DNA of 64,000 nt from Ponticaulis koreensis DSM 19734. GTDB taxonomy: Bacteria > Pseudomonadota > Alphaproteobacteria > Caulobacterales > Hyphomonadaceae. Location: positions 124,001 to 188,000 of the forward strand of contig NZ_ATVJ01000001.1 in assembly GCF_000420665.1 (NCBI RefSeq), written 5' to 3'. The position numbers were made by a program, and so were the translations under genes. Numbering within the stretch: the stretch's first letter is position 1; every line of letters begins with the position of its first letter. Shown here piece by piece: positions 1 to 8,203 of this stretch. Under the pieces are notes generated by a model that did not search any database, was not told the DNA's origin, and saw only the letters and a list, made by a program, of their open reading frames with translations.

Positions 1-285
1 TCCAATCCGCGCGTGCCTGCGATCGTGTGCCTGTCGGACATCGGATGGCGCTGGGAAACGGCGGACATGCAGGTCTGGCGCAATAGCGGCGGCAGCCATG
101 GCTACGATCCTGAACACCCGCTTATGCACGCACTCTTCATTGCTAACGGCCCGGCTATCGCGAACGGCGTCACAGTGGATCTGTTCGACAATGTTTCAGT
201 CTACCCGCTGCTTGCACAGCTGACCGGCATTGAACCGGTCGCCAATGATGGCGACCTGACCCAGCTGGAAGACGTACTCAACTGA
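1..285 (+). CDS. Alkaline-phosphatase-superfamily phosphodiesterase/nucleotide pyrophosphatase, C-terminal part (5' end outside window)
   Basis: The reading frame is open from base 1 and stops with TGA at 283-285, so only about the last 94 residues are seen. The segment GGSHGYDPEHPLMHALFIANG is close to the C-terminal metal-site region of the ectonucleotide pyrophosphatase/phosphodiesterase (NPP) family: the GSHGYD histidine is a family zinc ligand, and the following stretch with LFIANGPA is typical of the same domain. These enzymes hydrolyse phosphodiester or pyrophosphate bonds, usually in the periplasm or outside the cell. The N-terminal half with the nucleophile and any signal peptide is not in the window, so substrate cannot be inferred. 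Confidence 0.8.
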   Translation, partial: SNPRVPAIVCLSDIGWRWETADMQVWRNSGGSHGYDPEHPLMHALFIANGPAIANGVTVDLFDNVSVYPLLAQLTGIEPVANDGDLTQLEDVLN

Positions 286-317
286 CCGGCGACACGGCGT
301 AGCCGGCAACGGACCGG

Positions 318-1685
318 CTATGCCGACGCCATGGACACGCGTGTCGGCTTCACACCATTAGGGCCGTACAGATTGACCTTTAGGCTGGAAATCGCGTGGA
401 CCAGCGCATTTGGCGCGATCTTCTGTTTGCCCGTCCAGTGAATGTTCGGGAAACGGTCGAATATCTGCTCATAGGCGATGCGCAGCTGCATCTGCGCCAC
501 GCGGAAGCCCATACATTTATGGACGCCATGGCCGAAGGCGAGGTGCTTATCGACATTCTCACGCGTCATATCCATCCGGTCAGGATCAGGGAAGACGCTC
601 GGGTCACGATTGGCTGCGCCATACCAGAGGACAACTTTCTCATCCTTGGCGATCTTCTGTCCATTAAGCTCGGTGTCTTCAAGCGCCGTACGGCGCATAT
701 GCACCACGGGCGACACGAGACGCAGCGCTTCCTGAGACATGGCCGGTATCATTGAACGGTCTGATAGCACCATCTCGCGCTGGTCCGGAAACTGCGTCAG
801 AAGCCGCAGCGTGCCCGAAACAGAATTTCGCGTCGTGTCATTGCCTGCGAAGATGATGAGCAGCCATGAGCCGTCCAGAAACTCCTGTGGCAGCTCTTCT
901 CCGTCCAGCCTGGCGTTCGCAATCGCAGAGAGCAGATCATTGCGCGGGTTCGCGCGGCGGTCTGCCATGACCTGCTTCCCGTAAGCGAACATCTCATCGA
1001 CATTCTTGAAGAATTTCATCGGGAAGAGCGGCTCGCTCATAATGACTTTCCACGGGTTCGCCGTGTACTGAGCCGCAAGCTCCAGATAGTGCATCCATTT
1101 GATGATCTTCGGGCGATCAGCCTCATCCACGCCCAGCATCTCGCACAGAGTAAAGAGCGGCAGCTCCTGAGAGAACAGCTTCACAAAGTCGACTTCCGGC
1201 CCATTCGCTTCGACATTATCCAGAAGTTCGGAGACCTTTTTCTCAACCTTCTCCTTCAGCTCGGCGACATAGCGCGGAATGAAAAAATCCAGCTGCTGCA
1301 TACGCATTTCCATATGGCGCGGCGCATCCAGATTGATCAGCGAGTTCATCGCCGCTTCCATCAGAATGGCTGGTTTCCAGTTCTCGCGCGGCTGGATGGC
1401 CATATTGATGCTGCCACGTTCGGAAGAAAATACGGCAGGGTTCAGCTCAACCGATTTGAGATCTTCATAGCGCGTCACAGACCAGAATCCTGAACCACGC
1501 TTGCCCATTTCAGACCACATGACAGGCGCTTCCTCGCGCATGCGTGCGTAAAACTGATGAGGGTGACCATTCGTCCAGGATGACGGATCCCAGAGCTTAT
1601 ACCCCTCAAGCCTTGGATAAACCGCCTCAAACTTCGGGTCCGGTTTGAAGCTGTCTGTCAGAATTTTCTCGCTGACGAGCTGCAT
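318..1685 (-). CDS. Cytochrome P450
   Basis: A 455-residue bacterial cytochrome P450, a normal length for a soluble class I enzyme. Visible motifs are the I-helix oxygen-activation motif AGNDTT (residues 280-285), the ExxR pair EALR (319-322) and the heme-ligand loop FGHGVHKCMG (384-393) with Cys391 as iron ligand. It inserts one oxygen atom into an organic substrate using electrons from a ferredoxin and ferredoxin reductase. Neither partner is encoded nearby, so they must come from elsewhere. The substrate cannot be read from sequence; terpenoid, steroid or alkyl hydroxylation are all possible. It is a single gene, divergent from the FAD oxidoreductase at 1893 with about 200 bp between. That gap shows no motif I recognise. 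Confidence 0.95.
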   Translation of the reverse strand: MQLVSEKILTDSFKPDPKFEAVYPRLEGYKLWDPSSWTNGHPHQFYARMREEAPVMWSEMGKRGSGFWSVTRYEDLKSVELNPAVFSSERGSINMAIQPRENWKPAILMEAAMNSLINLDAPRHMEMRMQQLDFFIPRYVAELKEKVEKKVSELLDNVEANGPEVDFVKLFSQELPLFTLCEMLGVDEADRPKIIKWMHYLELAAQYTANPWKVIMSEPLFPMKFFKNVDEMFAYGKQVMADRRANPRNDLLSAIANARLDGEELPQEFLDGSWLLIIFAGNDTTRNSVSGTLRLLTQFPDQREMVLSDRSMIPAMSQEALRLVSPVVHMRRTALEDTELNGQKIAKDEKVVLWYGAANRDPSVFPDPDRMDMTRENVDKHLAFGHGVHKCMGFRVAQMQLRIAYEQIFDRFPNIHWTGKQKIAPNALVHAISSLKVNLYGPNGVKPTRVSMASA

Positions 1686-1892
1686 GTCTTTCCTCCCGTT
1701 CGCGCCATCTGTCGGGCGCGATTTCCGTCGATATAAACATGATCAAGCATGGTGTACGTAAGGGCAGTCAAGCGCCTCGGGAAACGAATACGGTCAGGGG
1801 ACTTGTCGTTACGGTAGTTACAGTCATATCTGAAAGATAGCGATTGCTGGCAGCCCTGCTTCCAGTACAGGATAACTGAACCGGAGGTGCGT

Positions 1893-2999
1893 GTGTCGGA
1901 ATTTGATACCGAAGCTATTGTCGTTGGAGCTGGCGCTATCGGGCTGGCGATTGGCTACGCGCTCGCACAGCGCGGCATTGCGCCAATCGTTATCGAACGC
2001 GCCAACCTGATCGGCAGCGGTGTCTCCTCACGTAATTCCGAAGTTGTTCACGCAGGCCTCTACTATCCGACAGGCTCTCTTAAAGCCCGCCTCTGCGTCG
2101 AAGGTGCAGATGCCATCTACGCGTTCTGTGACGCCCACAAGGTCGATTACGACCGCTGCGGTAAGCTCGTCGTCGCCTGTGAGGAAGACGAGCTGGAGCG
2201 GATGGACGCGATTCTGGAACAGGCCAACATTAATGGCGTGCCTGGCATGGAAGTGCTGAGCGCCGCCCAAGCCAAAGCGCTGGAGCCTGAGCTTCGCACC
2301 GTTGGCGCCCTGCTCTCTCCGAATAGCGGCACGTTTGACAGCCACGGCTATATGACGGCTCTGGAAGGCCGTATCGAAGATGTTGGCGGCAGTGTTGTCC
2401 TCTCAACGCCGTTCGAACATGCAGAGCCTCTGCCCGGTGGCGGCTTCCTTGTCCGCACGGGCGGCGCTGACCCGATGGAGCTTACCACAGAACGCCTGTT
2501 TCTTGCTGCGGGCCTTAGCTGTGCAGACGTGGCTAAGCGCGTTGAAGGCTTCCCCAAGGAACTCATCCCGACAATCCATTTCGGCAAGGGCAATTACTTC
2601 TCGCTTCAGGGCAAAGCCCCGTTCCGCAAGCTGATCTACCCGATGCCAATCAAAGGCGCGCTCGGCACGCACTATCGCCGCGACCTTGGCGGTCAGGCGC
2701 GTTTCGGACCGGACCTGCACTTCGTCGAAACCGAGAATTATGACGTCGAGCTCGACCGTGAACCGCTCTTCTATCAGACGATCCGCCGCTTCTGGCCGGG
2801 CCTGAAGGATGGCACTCTCATGCCAGATTACACAGGCATCAGGCCAAAGCTTCACGGCCCGAACGAAAAACAACCGGACTTCCGCATTGAAGGGCCATCC
2901 GTGCACGGCATTGAAGGGCTCGTCGCGCTGTTCGGTATTGAAAGCCCGGGCCTGACCTCATCTCTGGCGGTTGGCGCAGAAGCAGTTGCACGCCAGTAA
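1893..2999 (+). CDS. FAD-dependent oxidoreductase, L-2-hydroxyglutarate oxidase (LhgO)-like
   Basis: About 368 residues in the DAO fold. The N-terminal dinucleotide-binding motif VVGAGAIGLAIG fits GxGxxG and is followed by VIER, the acidic residue that binds ADP-ribose. SSRNSEVVHAGLYYP is the segment typical of the L-2-hydroxyglutarate dehydrogenase/oxidase group, where a His is the usual FAD attachment or active-site residue. Expected role: oxidation of a 2-hydroxyacid such as L-2-hydroxyglutarate with electrons passed to the quinone pool or oxygen. I place the start at the GTG at 1893 because GGAGG at 1883-1887 gives 5 bp spacing; the GTG at 1887 would overlap that ribosome site. Family membership is clear; the substrate is inferred. 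Confidence 0.85.
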   Translation: MSEFDTEAIVVGAGAIGLAIGYALAQRGIAPIVIERANLIGSGVSSRNSEVVHAGLYYPTGSLKARLCVEGADAIYAFCDAHKVDYDRCGKLVVACEEDELERMDAILEQANINGVPGMEVLSAAQAKALEPELRTVGALLSPNSGTFDSHGYMTALEGRIEDVGGSVVLSTPFEHAEPLPGGGFLVRTGGADPMELTTERLFLAAGLSCADVAKRVEGFPKELIPTIHFGKGNYFSLQGKAPFRKLIYPMPIKGALGTHYRRDLGGQARFGPDLHFVETENYDVELDREPLFYQTIRRFWPGLKDGTLMPDYTGIRPKLHGPNEKQPDFRIEGPSVHGIEGLVALFGIESPGLTSSLAVGAEAVARQ

Positions 3000-3083
3000 A
3001 GTTCGTCGCCCGCATATCGACAAATCAGGCAATCTGCGCCCTAATCCCCTGAAACGACACAGATCGTCTCGGGAGGACATCCA

Positions 3084-4751
3084 ATGAAACGCGCACTACT
3101 CGGCCTTATCGCCGGGCTTTTACTCATTCTTGGCGGCAGTTTCTTCGCTTCGCATGTTCAGACCTCTGATGGCGTCACCGTAGAGGATGTCCGTATCCCT
3201 CTTCAGGATGGCAGCGAGCTATCTGCCTATCTCTACACGCCAGAAAACGCCACTGCAGCTAACCCTGCTCCGGGCATTCTGGCGGTGCATGGCTATATCA
3301 ACTCGCGTGAAACGCAGAGTTCGTTCGCTATCGAGTTTGCGCGGCGCGGATTCGTCGTGCTTGCGCTCGATCAGAGCGGTCATGGCTACTCCACGAACAC
3401 CGCCTTTGCAGCAGGTTTTGGCGGCCCTGCGGGCCTTGCCTACCTGCGAGGCCTTCCGAACGTAGACACGAGCCGTATAGGCCTTGAAGGGCACTCCATG
3501 GGCGGCTGGACAAGCCTCGCTGCGGCTATGGCCATGCCGGACGCCTATAACAGCGTCGCGCTAGTCGGCTCCTCTACAGGCGCCCCGTTTGCCGCGCCGG
3601 GCACGGCAGACTGGCCGCGCAATCTGGCCGTTATCTTCAGCCGCTTTGACGAGTTCTCCACCCTGATGTGGGAAGTTGAGCAGGCTGCTGATGTAGCAGA
3701 CAGCGCCAAGCTCCAGAGCGTGTTCGGTACAGACGACACAATCGTTCCTCGCCAGCTCTATGGCGATATTGAAGCCGGTACAGCGCGCTGGCTGACACAG
3801 CCGAACACCACCCACCCGGGCGACCATCTCTCGTTTGAGGCCACTGCCGACGCGGTGACATGGATGGATATGACGCTCGGCGCACCAATCATGCTCGCAG
3901 TAGATAATCAGGTCTGGCATCTGAAGGAGGCTGGCACGCTGATCGCCCTGATCGGTGCAGCGATGTTCGCAATCTCGCTTTTCTCAGCTCTCAATCGGGT
4001 TATCGCCTTTGCGCCATCGGGCTCTGTTGAGCAGAGCGGTAACGGCCTTGTTGTTCTGGTTGCTGTACTGGTAGGCGCGGCTCTGCCTGCAGTGCTCTTC
4101 TTCCCGCTGACCTCACTTGGCGAGCATATCCCGAACCTTGGCATTTTCCGTCAGAACATCACCACGCAGATCATGGCGTGGGCGCTGGGCAATGGCCTTA
4201 TCGCGGGTCTCGGCCTGCTGATTTCCCGCCAGTTCGGTTTCAGGCTTTCTCCGGGTGGGCTGATCTCGGCCCTGATCACGTTCGGCGTTCTGTTCGGCAT
4301 TTCAGCGGCGATCAGTAATCACCTGCTGGTCGACTTCCGCTTCTTCGTTGTCGCGCTGAAACCGATGGGCAGCCATCACTGGCCGATCTTTGCAGCCTAT
4401 CTCCTGCCCTTCTTCATGTTCTTCTATCTGTCGAATGCAGCCGCAACGAACCTGTTCAAAGGGTATAAGAGCTTCCTCACCCAGTTCTCCGTGGCGTGGC
4501 TCCTCTCCGCTGCGGGCATAACCGTGCTGATGGCGGGCATTTACGGCTATCTGTTCGCGAATGGAAAGCTGCCCGCGTTCGCTGATCCCCTGTTCAGCAT
4601 TGTCGGCATGCAGTTTGTTCCGGTTCTGACTTTCACCGCGCTTGTTACTGTCGCGTCGTGGCGGTCAGCCAGAGCGGTGCTGCCGGGTGCGCTACTTTCG
4701 GCCCTGATCATCACCTGGTACATCGTGGCGGGACAGGCCACACACATTTAG
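3084..4751 (+). CDS. Alpha/beta hydrolase fused to a polytopic membrane domain
   Basis: 555 residues in two parts. An N-terminal hydrophobic anchor (about residues 4-22) is followed by an alpha/beta hydrolase with GILAVHGY (oxyanion region), the nucleophile elbow GHSMGG (Ser138), and a candidate catalytic aspartate and histidine near residues 215-255. From about residue 275 the chain has roughly eight predicted membrane segments up to the C-terminus. The hydrolase would therefore sit on the outer (periplasmic) face of the inner membrane. A lipid- or acyl-ester substrate is plausible but unproven. The start has GGGAGG at 3071-3076. A strong terminator follows the stop at once, so the gene is transcribed alone or as the last gene. 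Confidence 0.8.
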   Translation: MKRALLGLIAGLLLILGGSFFASHVQTSDGVTVEDVRIPLQDGSELSAYLYTPENATAANPAPGILAVHGYINSRETQSSFAIEFARRGFVVLALDQSGHGYSTNTAFAAGFGGPAGLAYLRGLPNVDTSRIGLEGHSMGGWTSLAAAMAMPDAYNSVALVGSSTGAPFAAPGTADWPRNLAVIFSRFDEFSTLMWEVEQAADVADSAKLQSVFGTDDTIVPRQLYGDIEAGTARWLTQPNTTHPGDHLSFEATADAVTWMDMTLGAPIMLAVDNQVWHLKEAGTLIALIGAAMFAISLFSALNRVIAFAPSGSVEQSGNGLVVLVAVLVGAALPAVLFFPLTSLGEHIPNLGIFRQNITTQIMAWALGNGLIAGLGLLISRQFGFRLSPGGLISALITFGVLFGISAAISNHLLVDFRFFVVALKPMGSHHWPIFAAYLLPFFMFFYLSNAAATNLFKGYKSFLTQFSVAWLLSAAGITVLMAGIYGYLFANGKLPAFADPLFSIVGMQFVPVLTFTALVTVASWRSARAVLPGALLSALIITWYIVAGQATHI

Positions 4752-4756
4752 GCAAT

Positions 4757-4785
4757 AAAAAAGCGGGCCGACTGGCCCGCTTTTT
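4757..4785 (+). terminator. Intrinsic terminator, bidirectional in form
   Basis: A perfect 7-bp GC stem (GCGGGCC at 4763-4769 and GGCCCGC at 4774-4780) with loop GACT, flanked by an A-run on the left and TTTTT on the right. It can end the hydrolase gene on the plus strand and, read on the minus strand, the ClpP-like gene whose stop is at 4809. Confidence 0.9.
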
Positions 4786-4808
4786 CAATTCAGCTTATCA
4801 CTGACAGC

Positions 4809-5399
4809 TTAAAGAATTTCACTCTGGCTCGTGACGATCTTGCTTACGAGGCCATAAGCGACAGCTTCTTCAGCCGTCATCCAGTGGTCACGCTCAGTGT
4901 CTTTCTTGATCTGCTCAAGAGACTTACCAGTCGCATTCGCGAAGATCTTGTTCAGACGCTCACGCATTTTGATGATTTCACGCGCCTGAATTTCAACGTC
5001 AGACGCCTGACCACCAACACCGCCTCGTGGTTCATGAAGCAGGAAGCGGGTGTTCGGCAGGCAGAAACGGTTCTCAGGTTTCGCAGATGCGTAGATCAGC
5101 GCGCCAGCAGAGGCGACCCAACCTGTACCAAGGATTTTCACCGGCGCAGGCACGAACTTCACCATGTCGTGGATCATGTCACCGGATTCTACGTGGCCAC
5201 CCGGAGATGACACAACCAGCAGGATCGGGTCCTGGCTTTCAGCAGACAGGGCAAGAAGGCGTTCGCACACACGGCGCGCCAGCTTGTCGTCAACACCACC
5301 TGTCAGCAGGATCGTACGAGCTTTAAAAAGCGCCTGCTCAAGAAAGCTGTTCGGTTCGGCAATCGGTGTGGATTCTTCTTCTTCGTCGAGGCGATACAT
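4809..5399 (-). CDS. ClpP-family serine protease subunit (ClpP2-like)
   Basis: 196 residues with the complete ClpP catalytic triad: Ser97 in WVASAGAL, His122 in FLLHEPRGG, and Asp171 in DTERDHWMTAEEAV. LVVSSPGGHVESGDMIHDM is the ClpP handle and oxyanion region. ClpP forms a double heptameric barrel that degrades proteins delivered by ClpA or ClpX. No clpX, clpA or tig gene is adjacent, whereas the main clpP of alphaproteobacteria usually stands beside clpX, so this is probably a second paralogue. The N-terminus is acidic (DEEEE) and has no obvious propeptide. It lies 46 bp downstream of apt on the same strand and may be co-transcribed with it. Confidence 0.9.
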   Translation of the reverse strand: MYRLDEEEESTPIAEPNSFLEQALFKARTILLTGGVDDKLARRVCERLLALSAESQDPILLVVSSPGGHVESGDMIHDMVKFVPAPVKILGTGWVASAGALIYASAKPENRFCLPNTRFLLHEPRGGVGGQASDVEIQAREIIKMRERLNKIFANATGKSLEQIKKDTERDHWMTAEEAVAYGLVSKIVTSQSEIL

Positions 5400-5445
5400 G
5401 CAAACTCCAGATTTTTTTTATAGGTGTGACGTTGAACCCTCTACG

Positions 5446-5973
5446 TCAATGCCCTTCAAAAGCCATTAACGCCTGAACTTCACAATTCAGGGCACGAATC
5501 CGGTCCGCACCACCCAGTTCAGGCAAATCAATTACAAAAGCAGCCGCTACAATTTCAGCTCCGGCACGACGAAGCAGCTTGATCGCCGCCTCTGCAGTAC
5601 CGCCCGTCGCGATGAGGTCATCAACCAGAAGCACACGCTCGCCGGGCTGGATGGCATCTTCATGGATTTCCATTTCATCCACGCCGTATTCCAGCTCATA
5701 GCTCTCTGTCATGGTTTTCCATGGCAGCTTGCCCTTCTTACGGAGCGGAACGAAGCCCGCTGACAACTGGTGAGCCGCTGCACCGCCCAGAATAAAGCCG
5801 CGCGCCTCAATACCCGCAACCTTGTCGATGCGCGTACCAGCATAAGGCTGAACCATCTCGTCCACAGCACGGCGGAATGCGCGCGGCTGGCCAAGCAGGG
5901 TCGTCACGTCACGAAACATGATGCCCGGTTTCGGATAGTCCGGAATGGTGCGGATAGTGTCTTTCAGGTTCAT
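5446..5973 (-). CDS. apt: Adenine phosphoribosyltransferase
   Basis: 175 residues, the standard length for Apt. The start [20 protein letters not shown] is characteristic, [11 protein letters not shown] forms the flexible-loop region, and [14 protein letters not shown] is the PRPP-binding loop with both acidic residues. The enzyme converts adenine and PRPP to AMP and pyrophosphate in purine salvage. mtnP (8862-9734, minus strand) is nearby and releases adenine from methylthioadenosine, so the two could act one after the other, although the polymerase and other genes lie between. It is upstream of the ClpP-like gene on the same strand. Confidence 0.97.
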   Translation of the reverse strand: MNLKDTIRTIPDYPKPGIMFRDVTTLLGQPRAFRRAVDEMVQPYAGTRIDKVAGIEARGFILGGAAAHQLSAGFVPLRKKGKLPWKTMTESYELEYGVDEMEIHEDAIQPGERVLLVDDLIATGGTAEAAIKLLRRAGAEIVAAAFVIDLPELGGADRIRALNCEVQALMAFEGH

Positions 5974-6108
5974 TAGCGTGGTTTCACCAGTTTAGAATTT
6001 CGGGTCAGTATATCGGCCCTGCCTAGCATTGAAAGTGGACAGAGTCCCCCATTCAGGGGAAGTCACAAATTTCCATTTGTGGCAGACCTTCGGTCAATGG
6101 AGGGCTTA

Positions 6109-6606
6109 ATGTCGAAATGTCTGAAATCAGGCGCTATCATTGCATTCATGATCGCGGCAGCCGCTGTATCCGCGCAGGGACAGGAGCAAGAAACGCCTGC
6201 GCCTCTGGACTATTTCTCTGAATATCCTGGCGTCTATTCGGGCAGTTATATCTGCGCCAGTGGCGAGAACGGCATGACGATATCCTTCGATACGATTGAA
6301 GATATTCATGCGGCAAACATGCCGCCATCTGCAGGTGTTGAAGCAAGGCTGTGGTTTTATGATCTTGCCAGCAATCCCGGTCATCCATCAGGCGCGTTCA
6401 CATTGAGCGGAATCTACAGGTATGACCGACTCGAAGCCGAACCGACCGGCTGGCTACAAGAGCCTGAAACGAGCTGGGGGTCTGCAGGTATTGAGGGCGA
6501 ATTCAAACGCGATCGAACAGGGCGTATGACCTTTTCCGGGCGACCAACAGGCCGCGGCACATCTGCTTGCGAAACCTTCACGCTCTATCGTCTGGAAGGC
6601 TTATAG
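6109..6606 (+). CDS. Small exported protein of unknown function
   Basis: 165 residues. The N-terminus has a lysine followed by a hydrophobic stretch (GAIIAFMIAAAAVSAQGQ), which fits a Sec signal peptide with cleavage after AQG or nearby. The mature part has two cysteines, in YICASGENG near the start and SACETF near the end, that could form a disulfide in the periplasm. I chose the ATG at 6109 because GGAGGG (6099-6104) precedes it; an upstream in-frame ATG at 6079 lacks a site. I do not recognise a family. The last 29 codons are repeated almost exactly at 8112-8203, beyond the polymerase gene (see that entry). Confidence 0.75.
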   Translation: MSKCLKSGAIIAFMIAAAAVSAQGQEQETPAPLDYFSEYPGVYSGSYICASGENGMTISFDTIEDIHAANMPPSAGVEARLWFYDLASNPGHPSGAFTLSGIYRYDRLEAEPTGWLQEPETSWGSAGIEGEFKRDRTGRMTFSGRPTGRGTSACETFTLYRLEGL

Positions 6607-6681
6607 CGCAAATCACAGCTACAAAGAATCTTAATCCTACTGCATTCCTCCACAAGAGTATCTGCTGAAAATCTTGCTTTT

Positions 6682-6696
6682 GTTCTTTATTTGTTC
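6682..6696 (+). promoter_or_regulatory. LexA (SOS) box
   Basis: The sequence GTTC-TTTATTT-GTTC is an exact match to the direct-repeat operator GTTC-N7-GTTC used by LexA in Alphaproteobacteria. It ends 33 bp before the start of the Y-family polymerase gene at 6729, the right place to repress it until DNA damage. Seen directly; its function is inferred from known alphaproteobacterial SOS boxes. Confidence 0.85.
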
Positions 6697-6728
6697 TTTT
6701 TTGTTTCCGCGATTAGCGGAGCCTTGCC

Positions 6729-7991
6729 ATGCAAGAGATCGGGCTGCGCCAACCTGAACAAGTTGAGCGCCTTTATATTGATTTTGACAGCTTTTTTGCG
6801 AGCGTTGAGCAACAACTACGTCCAGAATTGCGCGGTCGGCCCGTAGGCGTCCTTCCGCTTAATTCCAGACATACCTGTGTGATTGCTGCGAGCTATGAAG
6901 CCAAAAATCTTGGCATAAAGACAGGCACGTCCGTCACCGAAGCTAAAGAGCGCTGCCCTGATATCGCCTTCCCTATTGCCCGACATGATGAATATGTCCG
7001 TCAACATCAGAAGATTTTGGAAGTCGTTGGCGATCACCTTCCTATCCTGAAAGTCTGGTCGATTGATGAAGTCGAGTGCGAACTTATCGGCCGCGAGCGG
7101 GTCAACTGCCTACAGATTGCCAGAGATATCCGGACTGACCTCGCTGAAAGAGTCGGTCGCTACATCACGCCTTCTATCGGCATTGCTTCCAACCAGTTTC
7201 TCGCCAAAGTCGCCGCCGAAATGGAAAAACCCCAAGGGCTCGTCATACTTACCCCAGACGATTTGCCCGGGCGGCTGTTTGATCTGGCGCTGGATGATTT
7301 ACCCGGCATTGCGCAAAATATGCTCGCACGGTTAGAACGCTCTGGTATCTCCAGCGTGGAAGCACTCTGGAATCTCTCTCCCAAACAGGCCCGCGCTATC
7401 TGGCATAGCGTAGAGGGCGAACGGCTATGGGCACAATTGCATGGATTTGCCGTCTCTCGTGAAGAGACAGTCCGGCGCATGTTCGGGCATGGGCGTATGC
7501 TGTCCTCAGACTGGCGTACAGCAGACAAGGCTTTGAGTTGCGCACGGCTTCTTACTGTGAAAGCAGCCCGCCGCATGCGCAAAGAAGGTTATGCAGCATC
7601 CATATTTTCTCTCTCACTCATGACGACGCAAGGCAATAGATGGCATAGCAATTGCGCTCTGCCCCCGAGCATAGATGATCAGACATTTATTGAAGCGCTA
7701 AACCGAATGTTTGCGTTGGGCCTAAACCAAACTGATCGTAAACCATTCAAAAGGGTTGCCATCACGCTACATGGGCTGGTGCCTCAGACGGCACGGATCA
7801 ACGATCTGTTTGAGAGCGCCTCCGCACGCCTTAAGCGCGAACGCCGGGAGATTCTTATGGCGGCGATGGACAAGCTCAATGCACGCTATCAATCCCATGT
7901 CTTGGGCATTGGTATTCGTCAGGAGCCTCCCGGCGGTTATGCTGGCGCTAAAATTGCCTTTGGCCGCATCCCCGATCTGGAGGATTTTTAA
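6729..7991 (+). CDS. Y-family (UmuC/DinB-type) translesion DNA polymerase
   Basis: 420 residues. The catalytic carboxylates of the Y family are present: Asp18 in LYIDFDSFFASVE, and Asp113-Glu114 in SIDEVECEL. Phe23 stands at the steric-gate position. Then come SIGIASNQFLAKVAAEMEKP (palm/fingers) and a helix-hairpin-helix thumb (DDLPGIAQNMLARLERSGI), followed by a little-finger domain. It should copy past DNA lesions. It is not ImuB, because ImuB proteins have lost these acidic residues and stand beside imuA and dnaE2, which are absent here. No umuD is adjacent. The exact SOS box at 6682-6696 indicates damage-induced expression. The gene sits between two copies of the 3' end of the upstream exported-protein gene, which suggests it was inserted there. 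Confidence 0.92.
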   Translation: MQEIGLRQPEQVERLYIDFDSFFASVEQQLRPELRGRPVGVLPLNSRHTCVIAASYEAKNLGIKTGTSVTEAKERCPDIAFPIARHDEYVRQHQKILEVVGDHLPILKVWSIDEVECELIGRERVNCLQIARDIRTDLAERVGRYITPSIGIASNQFLAKVAAEMEKPQGLVILTPDDLPGRLFDLALDDLPGIAQNMLARLERSGISSVEALWNLSPKQARAIWHSVEGERLWAQLHGFAVSREETVRRMFGHGRMLSSDWRTADKALSCARLLTVKAARRMRKEGYAASIFSLSLMTTQGNRWHSNCALPPSIDDQTFIEALNRMFALGLNQTDRKPFKRVAITLHGLVPQTARINDLFESASARLKRERREILMAAMDKLNARYQSHVLGIGIRQEPPGGYAGAKIAFGRIPDLEDF

Positions 7992-8111
7992 ACTTAATCA
8001 ATATCTTGGGGCATCCAATCTTCAACTTCGATAGTTCGCTGTAAATATCCGCGAAACCTGCAAGCATCAGCACCTGTCTGCGAAGAACAGTATCAGCCGG
8101 ACAGAGCTACA

Positions 8112-8203
8112 GAACAGGGCATATGACGTTTTCCGGGCGCCCGACAGGCCGTGGCACATCCGCGTGCGAAACCTTTACGCTCTATCGTCTCGAAGGCCTC
8201 TGA
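8112..8203 (+). pseudogene. Duplicated 3'-end remnant of the exported-protein gene at 6109-6606
   Basis: This 92-bp stretch aligns without gaps to 6515-6606, with 13 mismatches by my count. In the matching frame it encodes 29 residues ending in TFTLYRLEGL and a stop; 28 of the 29 are identical to the end of the intact protein. Nearly all differences are silent, so both copies diverged while under protein-level selection. No 5' part of the gene exists here, and similarity stops abruptly on the left side at 8112. The remnant ends directly against the GST gene on the opposite strand. Confidence 0.85.

Noticed and set aside
6729-7991. Reading the Y-family polymerase as ImuB or as a type VI secretion protein (ImpB)
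   Set aside because: The catalytic Asp18, Asp113 and Glu114 are present, which ImuB lacks; imuA and dnaE2 are absent; the ImpB secretion name is an old mislabel for this family.
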